DNA of 64,000 nt from Spirodela intermedia (Eukaryota; Streptophyta; Magnoliopsida; Alismatales; Araceae), in contig LR746270.1 in NCBI GenBank assembly GCA_902729315.2, positions 7,511,221 to 7,575,220 of the forward strand. Reading direction: 5' to 3'. This document shows positions 63,749-64,000 of the stretch, in pieces. Numbering within the stretch: the stretch's first letter is position 1; each line of letters starts with the position of its first letter. Both the position numbers and the translations under genes were made by a program. The notes below the pieces were generated by a model, which worked only from the letters and a program-made list of their open reading frames with translations, was not told the origin of the DNA and made no database searches.

Positions 63749-63874
63749 CTAGGCAATGAGCACTTCCCGTAAGCCCATGGGGACCTTCATATCTCGCGAC
63801 GAAGATACTTCCAAACCTCTGAAAGCTTCTGCCAACGTCTTCCTTGCTTCCCACATGCGTGCCCAACGCCTAAC
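63749..63874 (-). CDS. Possible last exon of an unidentified gene entering from the right edge
   Basis: The minus strand reads RRWARMWEARKTLAEAFRGL, then EVSSSRDMKVPMGLREVLIA and a TAG stop, after an acceptor-like CCTGTTAG near 63871-63874. Composition is mixed and non-repetitive, unlike the neighbouring CT/GA frames. Upstream exons would lie beyond position 64000. I do not recognise the family; it could also be chance. Confidence 0.3.
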   Translation of the reverse strand, partial: VRRWARMWEARKTLAEAFRGLEVSSSRDMKVPMGLREVLIA

Positions 63875-63888
63875 AGGATCACACAAGC

Positions 63889-63910
63889 ACTCTCTCTCTC
63901 TCTCTCTCAC
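63889..63910. repeat. (CT)n microsatellite
   Basis: Short CT tract running into (CA)n, upstream of the possible terminal exon. Confidence 0.85.
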
Positions 63911-64000
63911 ACACACACTGTCTATATTTTCTTGGTATCTCACTATCTACATCACCATTATTTCGGAAGATATGTTTATTTATTTATTTATTTATTGAAA

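Overview
This is nuclear DNA from a flowering plant. The genes have short coding exons with GT..AG introns, and their products are plant-specific or organelle-targeted. Non-genic DNA is AT-rich and full of decayed Ty3/gypsy and Ty1/copia retrotransposons and very long (CT/GA)n microsatellites. Several coding exons are strongly GC-rich (the PPR, IQD, cytokinin dehydrogenase and 10 kb genes), as in monocots and some early-diverging angiosperms. I cannot name the species.

Layout. Positions 1-4128 (minus strand) hold the 5' part of a THUMP-domain (TAN1/THUMPD1-type) tRNA-acetylation adaptor gene that runs off the left edge; a LINE fragment lies in its long second intron. It is divergent from an intronless P-class PPR gene (5105-7336, plus). 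Positions 9371-10267 (minus) hold a two-exon gene for a small, probably plastid-targeted, one-TM protein (tentatively HCF153-like). Positions 11.7-14.9 kb hold a broken gypsy element, followed by a five-exon IQD calmodulin-binding gene (15211-17020, minus). Positions 17.9-19.4 kb hold a tandem duplication and a 34-bp GA-rich minisatellite, followed by an isolated exon-like segment.

Positions 20.9-37 kb are a retrotransposon graveyard. A degenerate gypsy element (about 21.4-28 kb) is interrupted by an old solo-LTR-like copy (24150-25886). A younger, oppositely oriented copy of the same LTR (30402-32031) has perfect AATAT target-site duplications. A decayed copia gag follows.

Positions 37698-51195 (minus) hold a RECA2-type organellar RecA gene of about 13.5 kb, reconstructed here in eight exons. 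A small conserved gene of unknown function lies at 54474-54809 (plus). Positions 56204-58528 (minus) hold a complete four-exon cytokinin dehydrogenase gene with a TATA box. The right end (58.7-64 kb) is mostly simple repeats, with a possible terminal exon at the edge.

The genes do not form a pathway or cluster. Three (PPR, HCF153-like, RECA2) probably act in organelles, which is ordinary for plant genomes. I found no convincing new biological system. The best leads are the LTR pair with an internal Pol III B-box-like motif, the orphan spliced-looking exon near 19.5 kb, and the G-run intron of the cytokinin dehydrogenase gene. All exon boundaries were found by eye from GT/AG signals, phase and protein similarity recalled from family knowledge; no alignment was run.
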